Below, piece by piece: positions 8,815-19,060 of a DNA stretch of 64,000 nucleotides (within the stretch, counting starts at the first letter, position 1; every line of letters begins with the position of its first letter). The stretch is from Sipunculus nudus. Its lineage: Eukaryota > Annelida > Sipuncula > Golfingiida > Sipunculidae. Location of the stretch: positions 48,495,058-48,559,057 of the forward strand of contig CM049310.1 of NCBI GenBank assembly GCA_026874595.1. The letters are read 5' to 3'. The notes below the pieces were generated by a model, which did not search any database, was not told where the DNA came from, and was given only the letters and a program-made list of their open reading frames with translations. Position numbers and translations under genes: made by a program.

Positions 8815-10281
8815 ATGGCAGACCGTCTGCACAGTGTTCCATTCGTTCCGATCAACATATATTCAAGAGCAGATGTGGAAGGAGGACTGCTACCGGGTAT
8901 GTCTGCGCGTTTACGTGTTCGCGATAACAAAGCACGTGTACTCATCAAAGCACTCAACTGGTCAACCCAACAGATGTGGCGTGACCAGGAAAGACTGAGA
9001 TCAAGTGCAGACGGTGAGCACCGGTTACCGTCGCCCCTGTGTATGGAGACATGGGAAACAATGATGCGCGACATGTCGCGGTTCACGTTGGATTCTTCCC
9101 ACACCGACAACTGCAGGACCTTGAAGGAATCAGGGGTCTCCTTGAAAACCGTAGAGGGGATCTGTCAGATGCACGACATAGAGTGGCTGTTCACGGGTCC
9201 CGAGGGTGAGATGACTTTTGATCTGTCTGGCAATCACAGTGCGCTCGGTCAATATGGTGTTGCGTACCTGCTGTACCTGCTGTGGCACATGGGATACACC
9301 GTAAACGCGCCCCTGACCTGCTTGGAAGCAGGTTTACTGAGTGTGCACCAGATACAACAGATTCCCATCCTTAACACGAAAACAGGGGAACCCGCTGAAA
9401 CAAACCCGCAGACTGTTTACCGACCGTGTGTGAAACACGTGATTTCGAACGAAGGACACCTGTTCCAACAGATATGCTGCATGCCCGTTGTGGATGTAAC
9501 GTCTCACCGGTACACCGAACGTCAGGTGCGCGATCCGCCGCAGACAATGCTCCGTAAGGCGTCAAGGGTTCACATTCGTAACGTGTGTATGCTGCATATC
9601 GGAAAACACGTCAGCACGAAAGTATCACTGCTGACGGCAAAACAAATACCGCGCCGCAAAGACATCTTTCGCATCCTGTGCGACACCTGGCGCTCAATGG
9701 GGGAATGTTTCCAAATGCCCACCAAGCTGGATACCGATATGCCTGCTTTGTCAGAGGGAACAGACCACGACAAGCAACCACACATCATGCTGAACGCCCT
9801 GGTTCACGTGCTCGGATGTAAGCTCCAGAAAACAATGTACGCAGTCAGAGGGAAAAGGACACACAGTGAAAAGACTGACGTCCACCGGCTCGTACTGGAG
9901 ATACCAGAGGAAAAGATATTGTCACTGCGGAACGCCAGGTTCATTAGTTTCACGTTGTTTTACATGTGGTTCTCCTTGGGATGGGAGTTGGAACTCGCCA
10001 ACTGCGACGCCGCGACCGGAATGTTCACGCTCGTACGCACGCAATACGCAAAAATTGAAAGAAAAACGTACAACGTCGGATGCGTCGCCACCCCGTACGG
10101 CAAGTGGGTTTACGCGTGCACGAACAACTGCAACACATGTTTGGCTGGCACAGGTACCGGGCACACGTATCAAAGTGTATGGAAAGTGAGAGCTGCAACA
10201 GAACCAGACGTCGTCCAAGCGAAATCTGTAAGACTGGTCGCGGGTCCAAACGATACCCGGCGCACCTCATGCTGTCCGTGA
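8815..10281 (+). CDS. 488-aa protein of unknown function
   Basis: ATG at 8815, stop at 10279-10281, followed by AATAAA at 10437-10442. It is globular and rich in Cys, Met and His, with a hydrophobic helix pair in the first third (VAYLLYLLWHMGYTV) and a similar one late (FISFTLFYMWFSLGWELEL). These could be buried helices rather than membrane segments, and no signal peptide is present. Near the C-terminus a Cys cluster (CTNNCNTC) could bind metal. Its size and neighbourhood fit the core-like block in the left part of the window, but I recognise no family. Confidence 0.75.
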   Translation: MADRLHSVPFVPINIYSRADVEGGLLPGMSARLRVRDNKARVLIKALNWSTQQMWRDQERLRSSADGEHRLPSPLCMETWETMMRDMSRFTLDSSHTDNCRTLKESGVSLKTVEGICQMHDIEWLFTGPEGEMTFDLSGNHSALGQYGVAYLLYLLWHMGYTVNAPLTCLEAGLLSVHQIQQIPILNTKTGEPAETNPQTVYRPCVKHVISNEGHLFQQICCMPVVDVTSHRYTERQVRDPPQTMLRKASRVHIRNVCMLHIGKHVSTKVSLLTAKQIPRRKDIFRILCDTWRSMGECFQMPTKLDTDMPALSEGTDHDKQPHIMLNALVHVLGCKLQKTMYAVRGKRTHSEKTDVHRLVLEIPEEKILSLRNARFISFTLFYMWFSLGWELELANCDAATGMFTLVRTQYAKIERKTYNVGCVATPYGKWVYACTNNCNTCLAGTGTGHTYQSVWKVRAATEPDVVQAKSVRLVAGPNDTRRTSCCP

Positions 10282-10904
10282 TCAAAACATTTGACCGGCT
10301 TCGTAATGGCTGCGTGTAAGTGAAAAGACTTGTGTGAAGGACTTGTGTTAAAATTATCATGTATTATATTCATGTATTGAATTAGTTACAGTGTATTTTG
10401 TGTTTCAGTTGTTCTTGACGTTTTATAGTTAGTTTTAATAAACAATATGTACTTGGTTGAACGTGTTTGTTTCGTTTGATGATGCCCTGCGCGAATCAAG
10501 ATGGGACTGAAACATGTATGTCTGTACGAACGGAATGTAGTAAATACCTCCCCTCACAATTTGCAAACACAGTCTAACGTTTGATCATGTATGCTCAAAT
10601 CCAGATAGCAGGTCCCTAACCCTCTCCCTTCCCTGATTATTGCAACACGGATTGCCCGGCTGAAGCTTTTGTAAACTGATGTCATACCACTCAAATGCGT
10701 TTCGCTCACCATTCCTCTCCCCGCCCCTGCCCGCCACGTCCCTCGTCCTCACTGAAACACGTGTATGGGCGTAACGATGTTCTGGTTATCTAGGTCAGTA
10801 TTTGCATACACAGCAGTGGCTCCCATGACAACCGACACCGCCTCGCAGCATGTGTTGTGACATGCGGGCCGTCACATTAGCAAATATTGCCCTGCACAGA
10901 TGAC
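10282..10904. other. intergenic between the 488-aa gene and the transposase
   Basis: This contains the AATAAA at 10437-10442. I see no terminal inverted repeat that would mark the left end of a Mutator-type element, and no gene. Confidence 0.5.
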
Positions 10905-12704
10905 ATGCCGACCCAGTGCGAGCGACGTTCGAACCCGGAAAACATGCAGTTACAGAAGAAACGGTCGAACTCAACGCCAGAAGTATCACCCAAAAACAAA
11001 AGGCAGAGGCTTTCCGTCACCCTGTACGACATAAACAGCAGCAGCGTTGAAAGCAGTCCCTCTGGCCCGGACAAGGAAAAAAACCTCCACGTCAGCCTTT
11101 GTGACGTACTGTCTGGCTCTTGCCACTCGAGCCCGCGATCAACACAGAACTCGCCTCGGTGCCTGAGCAAGAGCGGACAAGGTCAAGGACAACGTGACGC
11201 TGCAGACATCTACGGGACGCCTGACGTGTTTGACGAAACGTCGGTCACAGGAAGCGATGACGAACACGCCGACGCCGAACAGGAAACGCCCCTCGATCAG
11301 GCGAACCGGACAAAATGGCACTTGGTATCCGGTGGCAGCAAACGGGGTAAGGACAAACTTTTCACAGATACAGGGTACAGTTTCACAGTGAAATTCCGGA
11401 GGAACGGCGTCGTATACTGGAACTGCATCAAACGCAACAAACGCGCCCGCTGCCAAGCTTCCGTCGTGCAAAGAACAAGAGGCGGCAAACACCATTTCCA
11501 ACCCGGCATTCATTCCCACACACACGGTCCCCTCCCGGGTGCTCACAGGGCTGCCGAGATATCGTGGAGCATAAAGAAAAAGGCAGAAGCTGACCTGTTC
11601 GCGCCGGCAGGCGAGGTGGTGGAAGGGGTTTTACGCAGGGACCTGAAACCCGGTGAAATCTGCACGGCCATACCTAAAACCAAACACCTGATACGCGCAG
11701 CAAACAGGCACAGACAGAACAAGAGACCTCCTCACCCCAGGAACCTCGACTTCCACTTGGAAGAAAGAGCCGTCCCAACAGATTTCCTGCACGGTGACAT
11801 ACACACCGACGGCAAGAGGCACCTCGTGTTTGCAACACGCAACATGCTGCAACTGCTCGCCAAAGCGAAACGGTGGTACATGGACGGCACCTTCAAGCTC
11901 GTGAAACAACCTTTCACCCAGTTGTACAGCGTGCACGTGTTCATACGCCGCAACGACACTTACAAACAGGTCCCACTGGTGTTCGTGTTGATGTCCGGGA
12001 AACGTGAAAAGGATTACGTTGACGTTTTCAAACACTTGATGGGGTTGCTGCCCCCGACCACATGCGTACAAGAAATAATGCTGGACTTCGAGAAGGCTGT
12101 ATGGAACGCCGTCCGGAAGGTCATGCCGAGCGTCCGGTTAAAAGGATGCGCTTTCCACTGGACCCAAGCCGTATGGAGGCATGTGCAAAGCCTGGGCCTG
12201 CAGTCGGCCTACTCCCGCAACAACCTGGTACACAAGACATGCCGACGACTGCTAGCGTTGCCGTTCCTACCAGCATCGGAGATAGCAGGAGCTTTCAACC
12301 GTCTGGAAAACGCCACACTTAAACAGTCACTGCGCAGGTTGACCCGCTACGTGCGGAAGACGTGGATAAACTCTACAACGTGGCCTCCCGCCGCCTGGTC
12401 CGGATTCATGCAGAGCGTGAGAACCAACAATGACTGTGAAGGGTGGCACCGCAGGATACAAAGCCGGGTGAAAAGGACAAATATTTCTCTGTACCTGTTG
12501 ATAGCCCTCCTGTACGAGGAGGCCTTAAACATAAGAGTTCAGGTGCAGCTGTTGCCAGAACATAAAGTCGCCCGCTACCAACGCTCACTGTATAGGGACA
12601 TGCAAGGTCGGTTGTTCGAGCTGTGGGCACAATACCAGGAAGGGGCCCTGTCACCCGACCAACTGTTGAAGCAATGCGCCAGGGTGTACGCACCCGCACT
12701 GTGA
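10905..12704 (+). CDS. FLYWCH zinc finger + MULE-type transposase
   Basis: The frame opens at a TTG; the first ATG is 10905, giving 599 residues. Residues 1-140 are a polar tail rich in Ser and Asp. A FLYWCH-type zinc finger follows at about residues 145-210 (YWNCIKRNKRARC then HSHTHGP). The MULE transposase core has an intact apparent DDE triad: D327 in WYMDGTFKL, D394 in IMLDFEKAV and E512 in NNDCEGWHRR, with the usual C-x-H-W (CAFHWTQAV) after the second Asp. Such enzymes cut and paste Mutator-like elements; the FLYWCH part binds DNA. AATAAA is at 12825-12830. No frameshift or stop is present, so it is either a recent insertion or a domesticated viral gene. Confidence 0.9.
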   Translation: MPTQCERRSNPENMQLQKKRSNSTPEVSPKNKRQRLSVTLYDINSSSVESSPSGPDKEKNLHVSLCDVLSGSCHSSPRSTQNSPRCLSKSGQGQGQRDAADIYGTPDVFDETSVTGSDDEHADAEQETPLDQANRTKWHLVSGGSKRGKDKLFTDTGYSFTVKFRRNGVVYWNCIKRNKRARCQASVVQRTRGGKHHFQPGIHSHTHGPLPGAHRAAEISWSIKKKAEADLFAPAGEVVEGVLRRDLKPGEICTAIPKTKHLIRAANRHRQNKRPPHPRNLDFHLEERAVPTDFLHGDIHTDGKRHLVFATRNMLQLLAKAKRWYMDGTFKLVKQPFTQLYSVHVFIRRNDTYKQVPLVFVLMSGKREKDYVDVFKHLMGLLPPTTCVQEIMLDFEKAVWNAVRKVMPSVRLKGCAFHWTQAVWRHVQSLGLQSAYSRNNLVHKTCRRLLALPFLPASEIAGAFNRLENATLKQSLRRLTRYVRKTWINSTTWPPAAWSGFMQSVRTNNDCEGWHRRIQSRVKRTNISLYLLIALLYEEALNIRVQVQLLPEHKVARYQRSLYRDMQGRLFELWAQYQEGALSPDQLLKQCARVYAPAL

Positions 12705-12824
12705 ACATGGAGGGACTGTGTTAAATCGAATGTTTGTATATAATGCAAATCGATGTGTTATGTGTTTGTAAAGTGATGCTGTTGAAACTATCGTAACAAA
12801 AATATTTGTGTCGCGGTAGAAAAG

Positions 12825-12830
12825 AATAAA
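12825..12830 (+). terminator. poly(A) signal of the transposase gene
   Basis: AATAAA lies 121 bases after the transposase stop. Together with the opposing signal at 12936-12941 it closes the convergent pair; 12705-13202 holds nothing else I can name. Confidence 0.55.
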
Positions 12831-12935
12831 GGTTTTGTGGTTCACAAACAGTCATTCACAAGTGGGTTCACAATCATTTCGTGTTTGAGCATGAGAGATA
12901 AAAACAAAACAAATCCTTGACATAGTACAAATGTG

Positions 12936-12941
12936 TTTATT
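12936..12941 (-). terminator. poly(A) signal of the first lectin gene
   Basis: TTTATT on + is AATAAA on minus, about 260 bases beyond the stop of the minus-strand lectin gene at 13203. Confidence 0.45.
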
Positions 12942-13202
12942 GTATAAAGCTACACGTCACACGATGTATACAGTCACCCTTGCCTTACCCTACCCACACA
13001 GATAAATGGGGTGGTTAACACGTATGAAACACTGTACAATTCCAAATATATATCATAACACACAAACAGCATGACACTAACAACTGTACAAAAGAAAACA
13101 TCTTGATTATACTATACATGGTCTAAGTATATACAGAGCTAGTCGTCTGAATGCGACAGAACAGTCCTATTTCCATTTTACCCTCCTCGACTGCAGCAAA
13201 TC

Positions 13203-14510
13203 TTAACGTATGCAGACGTTTAAAGCATTGATGACTATGGATAGCAGCAGTGATGTGTCTGCAAACGGCTTTCGAAAACCGGCAGACAGATTTCTCATTG
13301 CGTGTGTTGGGGCAACTGTGGGAATAACGGGCTGTGGATCGACGGGTATCATGGGACTGGGACTTGTGAGCGAACGTACATTAACATAGCCGTCTTTGTT
13401 TGCGTTGTTGGATATAGAAGAAACAGTGCTAGGTGCAGGGCTGCTGCCTGAAAATAGTATATACGGAGCGCCTGGTTCAGAGTCGTCTCCTGACGACATG
13501 TATGCGTCTTTGCATACACCTGGATCACGTGCAGATAGTCCTGAGGGATCGGCAAACGCATGTACGTGCAGCTGATGAGGAATACGGAGCGGGTACCGGG
13601 AGGTGGCAGTATCCTGAGCCGGGCTGACAGACAAGTCGTACGCAGACGCGACGCTCTGGTGCCGTTCGAAGGTGTTCATACAAATCACCTGGTGGCGGCT
13701 GTGGCACGGCACAGCTTTCCACAAGAAACCTTTGGGGAATTTCCTGACGATGGCACAGTTTATATTTGGCTTAGGTTGGTCTTTGTACCAAAAGTAAATG
13801 TCTGGAATAGCAGACCGGTTGCCTGAGAAATGGTATTCCCAAACGTGGTCCACAACATCAAGCCAGTACACGTGACGCGCTAAAACAGACTTGTAGAGCA
13901 CTCTGGACAATGCCTTTATCTCTTTTTCGTTCTTGACCGAGGCCAACCGCGCTCCTATACTAACACACAGATTCCTAGCCTCAAACCAACTGCTGACACC
14001 AGGTCCGAATATGTAGCAAGGTCCGTTCTGGTGTTTGCATTCACAGTAATGTCCTGAAAACCACAGAGGACACCCGGTAGCGGTAGGCAGTTCGCAGACA
14101 TAACCAAAGTCTACGTCGCGTCCATTGCAGTAGAAGGGGAGGAGGGTCTTCCCCCTAGGTCTCAACAGAGCGCAATGTTGCCCCTGCATATTGTACACCT
14201 GGCGTATAGTACCGCAGAAACGGGAACGGCCAGACACGCGCCACTGTTTGAGCTTCTTCCCTTTCAGAGATATCCATGATTCCGTAACACCAGCGCTGCT
14301 CATAAAGGCAGTCAGTCTTTCATGAAACGCTACAGCGTCTGACACATTGTCGGGTACAGGCAGGGCCCACGTCTCCCCTCCTAAGATACTGCACGCGTGC
14401 CCGGCTTCAGCGTTTGTCACCGACAACCCGAGAGAACGGAACGCTGGATGTGGACGGCCAGCAGACGTGGTGACGAACAACAACAGATACAGCAGATGGA
14501 AAGGTACCAT
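13203..14510 (-). CDS. double C-type-lectin-domain secreted or membrane protein (copy 1)
   Basis: ATG at 14508-14510, stop at 13203-13205, 435 residues. An N-terminal hydrophobic signal peptide (LLYLLLFVTTSAG) is followed by a divergent C-type lectin domain (about residues 25-145, with WISLKGKKLKQW and C-AL) and a more typical one (about 165-285, with CYIF, WFEARNLC, GARLASV, IYFWYKDQP, CAIVRKF and HQVICM). A Ser/Pro/Thr-rich stalk and a final hydrophobic stretch (SLLLSIVINALNVCI) suggest a membrane or lipid anchor. The EPN/QPD calcium-sugar motif is not evident, so ligand binding may be protein-directed. A TATA box is at 14673-14680. Viral lectins of this type usually act in attachment or immune interference; the role here is inferred. 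Confidence 0.85.
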   Translation of the reverse strand: MVPFHLLYLLLFVTTSAGRPHPAFRSLGLSVTNAEAGHACSILGGETWALPVPDNVSDAVAFHERLTAFMSSAGVTESWISLKGKKLKQWRVSGRSRFCGTIRQVYNMQGQHCALLRPRGKTLLPFYCNGRDVDFGYVCELPTATGCPLWFSGHYCECKHQNGPCYIFGPGVSSWFEARNLCVSIGARLASVKNEKEIKALSRVLYKSVLARHVYWLDVVDHVWEYHFSGNRSAIPDIYFWYKDQPKPNINCAIVRKFPKGFLWKAVPCHSRHQVICMNTFERHQSVASAYDLSVSPAQDTATSRYPLRIPHQLHVHAFADPSGLSARDPGVCKDAYMSSGDDSEPGAPYILFSGSSPAPSTVSSISNNANKDGYVNVRSLTSPSPMIPVDPQPVIPTVAPTHAMRNLSAGFRKPFADTSLLLSIVINALNVCIR

Positions 14511-14672
14511 GACGATACAGAACAGAGTTCACACACTGAGAGAACTTGCTCTAGCATAGAACAAGCGTTACACATAACAACACTTACTGCAACAGAGGCT
14601 TCGGTCCGACGGAACACCAGGCTGCTGTGAAGACTGGGCGAATATGATTCAAATCTCCGGCAGACGTGGTCT

Positions 14673-14680
14673 TTATATAG
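14673..14680 (-). promoter_or_regulatory. TATA box of lectin copy 1
   Basis: The minus strand reads CTATATAA, about 165 bases before the ATG. The gap 14511-14949 otherwise contains the 3' flank of lectin copy 2, which is duplicated around 16.17-16.37 kb. Confidence 0.55.
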
Positions 14681-14949
14681 CTGCGTGATGCAGCAGTCGT
14701 CGTGTCAAGTACGTGACATTGTGTCATGTTACACCCCGGGAATGTTTCGGGAAAAACCGGGTTTAATTTTCGTTACAGCAGCAGGAGTGTTGAAACATCC
14801 GCCTCACCGAAACAAAAAATGAAATATCTGATAAGCAAGTGATTTACATGCGTCACGTTGTGTCATGTTACTTCCTGGGTAATATCTTCCGCGCATGTGA
14901 ATCCCCATACGGGGGCGTATTGTTTTTCATGACCCTTCCGTCTGATGTT

Positions 14950-15984
14950 TTAGATGGACGTAATGATACTGACGCACAGTGATAGACATGTACGTATGAT
15001 AACGGCGTGCGATATAGAGCGCTGTGATGACGCGGTAGAATATGTCCCAGTAGCAGTACCAGTATCCGATGCGTTGTGGGGGTAGCGTGTAGGCACATTG
15101 ACCATTGCGCCATTACGTCTTGTCGATAGAGAACGATGACTCATGCAGACGATTTGATGGCGGCTTTCGCAGTCCACAGCTTCCCAGAAATATCCATCTG
15201 GGTATTTCCTTACTACGGCACAGTTTTTCGCGGTGGCAGGTTGTTGTCTGTACCAAAAGTACATGTCGGGAACCGCAGTCCGGTTTCCAGGCAGACGATA
15301 TTGCCAAACGTGGTTCACCAGGTCCACAAAATAATTGCCTGATAGAAATTTCTTCTTAAGGAACAAAGACAGAGTTTTTGCTTCATTCTTATTATGAACG
15401 ACGGCCAAGCGTGCCCCTATGTAAACGCACATGCTATTAGCCGCAAACCAATCGGGGGCGCCACGGATTATCACATAGCACTGTCCTTTTTGCCCCGTGC
15501 ACAGACGACTGAAGAACCACCGGCTGGAGGATGATACCTGACATAAGCCATCATTCCTGTCTTCAGTGCAGTTTACAGATACAGCAGCTTCATATCTGGT
15601 CTTAATAAGAGCGCAGTGTTTGGGTCGTAACCCGTTTTCTTGCACTTCTCCGGTGAAAGGTTTCGTCCCGGACACCCGCCATTCTTTGAGCTTGTTCCCT
15701 TTCAGCGAAATCCACGCTTCGGAAATACCAGCACTGTTCATGAAAGCAGTCAATTCTGTGTGGAACGATAACCCGTCATAGCTGTCATCCCGTGCAGGCA
15801 GATACCACCTGCCATCCTGTAACATACCGCACGCATACTGGGCCTCGCTGTTTGTCAAATTGATGTCGACGAATCTGAATGCACGATACGGAGAAGGGGC
15901 AGCAGATCTCGGAGTCACAGAGGTTGCCAGACATAGGTCACTGTACAGTACAAAAAATACAGAAAGCCGGAAGATACACCCCAT
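14950..15984 (-). CDS. double C-type-lectin-domain protein (copy 2)
   Basis: I start it at ATG 15984 (MGCIFRLSVFFVLYS), the position shared with copy 3; an upstream ATG at 16059 is also in frame, and the open frame begins at a GTG at 16074. The product from 15984 is 344 residues: a hydrophobic signal or anchor, a first lectin domain (AWISLKGNKLKEW), a second typical one (CYVII, WFAANSMC, GARLAVVHN, MYFWYRQQP, HQIVCM), a Ser/Thr stalk and a hydrophobic C-terminal tail ending SLCVSIITSI. It is a tandem duplicate of copy 3 (unit about 1.35 kb including flanks) and a diverged relative of copy 1. A TATA box is at 16115-16121. Confidence 0.85.
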   Translation of the reverse strand: MGCIFRLSVFFVLYSDLCLATSVTPRSAAPSPYRAFRFVDINLTNSEAQYACGMLQDGRWYLPARDDSYDGLSFHTELTAFMNSAGISEAWISLKGNKLKEWRVSGTKPFTGEVQENGLRPKHCALIKTRYEAAVSVNCTEDRNDGLCQVSSSSRWFFSRLCTGQKGQCYVIIRGAPDWFAANSMCVYIGARLAVVHNKNEAKTLSLFLKKKFLSGNYFVDLVNHVWQYRLPGNRTAVPDMYFWYRQQPATAKNCAVVRKYPDGYFWEAVDCESRHQIVCMSHRSLSTRRNGAMVNVPTRYPHNASDTGTATGTYSTASSQRSISHAVIIRTCLSLCVSIITSI

Positions 15985-16114
15985 CAATACAAAAACCAGT
16001 ACCAAATGGTAAGCAAACCTCTGCGAACACGAAATCCAGTGACCACCAGCGGCACCCATGCCTGTCCTTCTCACAAGACTGTGCGCATGTGGCGTTCATG
16101 TTGCCCGGTGATGG

Positions 16115-16121
16115 ATATATA
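16115..16121 (-). promoter_or_regulatory. TATA box of lectin copy 2
   Basis: The minus strand reads TATATAT just downstream of a CACGTGAC-like block (CACGTG on +, 16125-16130). The same arrangement precedes copy 3, so the promoter was duplicated with the gene. Confidence 0.5.
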
Positions 16122-16369
16122 GTCACGTGTGATGACGTATACACTCGGGGGGAGGAGAATAAAAAATAAAGAGGACATATCTGATAAGCAAGCGATTTAC
16201 ATGCGTCACGTTGGGTCATGTTACTTCTGCATCACTGGCACACAAACGACACAACAACGATGTTTGATCAGCAACCAGATATAATGTATACAGATACCAC
16301 AAATCTTCCGCGCATGTTAATCCCCCATATATGGGCGTATTGTTTTGCATAACCCTTCCGTCTGATGTT

Positions 16370-17403
16370 TTAGATCGACGTAATGATACTGACGCACAGT
16401 GATAGACACATACGTATGATACCGGCGTGCGATATAGAGCGGTGTGATGACGCGGAAGAACATGTCTCAGTAGCAGCAGTATCCGATGCGTTGTGCGGGT
16501 AGCGTGTAGGCACGTTGACCATTGCGCCATTACGTCTTGTCGATAGAGAACGATGACTCATGCAGACGATTTGATGGCGGCTTTCGCAGTCCACAGTTCC
16601 CAGAAATATCCGTCTGGGTATTTCCTTACTACGGCACAGTTTTTCCCGGTGGCAGGTCGTTGTCTGTACCAAAAGTACATGTCGGGAACCGCAGTCCTGT
16701 TTCCGCGCAGACGGTATTGCCAAACGTAGTTCACCAGGTCCACCCAAAATTCCGTTGCACCGGATATCCTATATTTTATGAACTTACTCAGCGCTTTAGC
16801 TTCCTGTTCATTATGAACGACGGCCAAGCGTGCCCCTATGTAAACGCACATACTTTTAGCTGCAAACCAACTTGCGGCGCCACGCATAATCGCGTAGCAC
16901 GGTCCGTACTGTCCGTTGCAGAGATTACTGAAGAACAGGTGGCTGGAAGACGGCACAACGCATATAAACATCCCGACGTCGTCATTACACGACTCACTCA
17001 CAGCAGCTTCATATTGAGATTGTATCCTGGCGCAGTGTCTGTGTTGTTTCCCATTATGTTGTACCGTGCCTTTGAAAGATTTCGTCCCGGACACCCGCCA
17101 TTCGTTTAGCTTGTTCCCTTTCAGCGAAATCCACGCTTCGGAAATACCAGCACTGTTCATGAAAGCAGTCAATTCTGTGTGGAACGATAACCCGTCATGG
17201 CTGTCATCCGGTGCAGGCAGGTACCACCTGCCATCCTGTAACATACCGCACGCATATTGGGCCTCGCTGTTTGTCAGATTGATGTCGAAGAATCTGAATG
17301 CATGGTACGGAGAAGGGGCAGCAGAACTCTGAGTCAAAGAGTTTGCCAGACAGAAATCACTGTACAGTACCCAAAGTACAAAAAGCCGGCGGATACACCC
17401 CAT
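16370..17403 (-). pseudogene. double C-type-lectin-domain gene, copy 3, frameshifted
   Basis: Start at ATG 17403 (MGCIRRLFVLWVLYS), homologous to the start of copy 2. The reading frame matches copy 2 through the first lectin domain and most of the second, then leaves it near 16596. There the + strand has CCACAGTTCC where copy 2 (about 15177) has an additional C. The frame then stops at 16558-16560, so the last lectin Cys, stalk and hydrophobic tail are lost; the old C-terminal frame persists intact down to 16370. A truncated secreted product of about 281 residues could still be made. Everything else, including the promoter, is well preserved, so the lesion looks recent or could be a sequencing error or a switchable state. 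Confidence 0.8.
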
Positions 17404-17533
17404 CAATAAAACGAAAGGACCAAACGGGTAGCAAACATCTGCGAACACGTTATCCAGTCACCAGCAGCGGCACACATGCCTGTCCTTCTCAGAAGACTGT
17501 GCGCATGTGGCGTTCATGCTGCCCAATGGTGGT

Positions 17534-17539
17534 TATATA
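17534..17539 (-). promoter_or_regulatory. TATA box of lectin copy 3
   Basis: TATATA lies 131 bases before the ATG at 17403, in the same CACGTG context as copy 2. Confidence 0.5.
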
Positions 17540-17559
17540 GTCACGTGTGATGACGTATA

Positions 17560-18385
17560 CACGCGAAGGGGGAAGATTACACACGTGTGGCAGAAGCGTT
17601 AACATAATACCATCAGCAAGCATACATTGCGCGTATCCAAATATAGTTTTTTCTGAATCTGTGATGACGCACACGGATCAACATGCGGGCCAGTTGGTAT
17701 CAACTTCGTTCCGGAAGATAGTTGGACGGTTGCCGTTGCCGAGTTTCATACATAAACCGGAGGAGTAGAACAAATATTTAAGGGGAACCCTGATGCAACG
17801 CATTGTGACAGAGCTGCACGGTTAAATGTGGATATCATCTAAGAGACCGTGATGGGGACAAACAAAATTGAAAACATGTGGTGCCATCCAGTGAGAACTC
17901 TGTTACCATCCTGTTATTTCAGATAGTGACGTGTACCAGATCACATGGTATCTTATAGATAATTTGTTTACACACGCACTTACATACACACACACACACA
18001 CACACATAGCATAAAACCCATCATAGTCTGATACAATACAGGATGCAATTCAGTTATGCCTTTTTATTACGTGTCATATAGATTACAGTATAAACAAAAA
18101 CAAATCACATGCACAACAACCTGTTATACAAAACCTTATTGCCTGGAGAGCTGACTGTGACGTTAGGTCCGTTATGAAACACGTCCCGTACGTTAATCCC
18201 ACGTTTCAAACAGTCATATATATGCGTGCATTGTATAAAAATGCTACATCGTTGCGTATGCTCAAAGACCAAACAATCAGTTCTTTCGAAAAATCCCGAA
18301 TACACGAGTTAATATCAGCATCTGGACCTCCAACACTTCCAGCGTTTGATGTGTATATACAGTGCCTTAGACGGGGCGTACATGC
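17560..18385. other. intergenic with CA microsatellite
   Basis: No gene seen. A (CA)n tract lies at about 17984-18006, and short T-rich stretches near 18060 may carry the minus-strand poly(A) signal of the double-CARD gene. Confidence 0.5.
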
Positions 18386-19060
18386 TTACGAACGGTTGTT
18401 CACGTTGTCCACCAGCATGGGACGATCGAGATGTTTCATACGTTGTTGATAAAAATCCGACACATGCGCGTGGTAATGGCCGCGCAGCAACTCCATGGCA
18501 GCGTCAAGCTCATATACACCGTTGTTATCAAGAAGAAGGTACAGAAGTGTTCTGGCTTGGGCCGTGTTTGTTCTGTGATCACGTATCTGCTCGACCATGT
18601 TGTCGTTGATAAACCCTCGCGCAACCAGTGCATCAACTACATCGGTATGCAGCACGTCTAATTTGTCGACCATACCGGGAAGTATTTTGTAAAAACTGTC
18701 GTTCCAAGACGAAGACACCTTAGCCGGAGGCGAACCGTGTGGTCGAGCCTTTTTCTCATCCCGACTCAGTGCTTTCATGCGATCTTGATACATCCGCAAA
18801 ACGTCTGGGTGATGACGCCCTATAATTTTCATAGCTTTGTCAAGCCTTCTGGGAGTGTTCGTATCCGCCAGTGTGTGCAGCAACAGTTCGGCTTGTTCCG
18901 AATTAGTCATCTTCGCCCTTACATTTTCCAGCTCGTCCCTGTCGAGAAACCCCTCTGCCAACAGCTCGTCAGGCAGCAGACTCTGTTTCACGTACAATGC
19001 AGATGCCAAACGGGGCAGTATGCCGTAAAACGCCTCGTGCCAATGTGAAGAACAAGCCAT
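18386..19060 (-). CDS. double-CARD protein
   Basis: ATG at 19058-19060, stop at 18386-18388, 224 residues. It consists of two tandem death-fold modules of the CARD type. The first is about residues 5-90 (LLPDELLAEGFLDRDELENV, then QAELLLHTLAD, LDKAMKIIGRHHPDVL); the second, after a Lys/Pro linker, is about 115-205 (VVDALVARGFINDNMVEQI, then ARTLLYLLLDNN, LDAAMELLRGHY). CARDs bind other CARDs in apoptosome, inflammasome or RIG-I-like signalling. A protein with only CARDs and no effector domain would be expected to act as a decoy or adaptor, in the cytoplasm. A TATA-like CATAAAAG is about 50 bases upstream on the minus strand (19113-19120). Confidence 0.85.
   Translation of the reverse strand: MACSSHWHEAFYGILPRLASALYVKQSLLPDELLAEGFLDRDELENVRAKMTNSEQAELLLHTLADTNTPRRLDKAMKIIGRHHPDVLRMYQDRMKALSRDEKKARPHGSPPAKVSSSWNDSFYKILPGMVDKLDVLHTDVVDALVARGFINDNMVEQIRDHRTNTAQARTLLYLLLDNNGVYELDAAMELLRGHYHAHVSDFYQQRMKHLDRPMLVDNVNNRS

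Noticed and set aside
16558-16747. Copy 3 lectin and its downstream 125-codon ORF as two separate genes
   Set aside because: Alignment with copy 2 shows they are one gene split by a one-base deletion near 16596.
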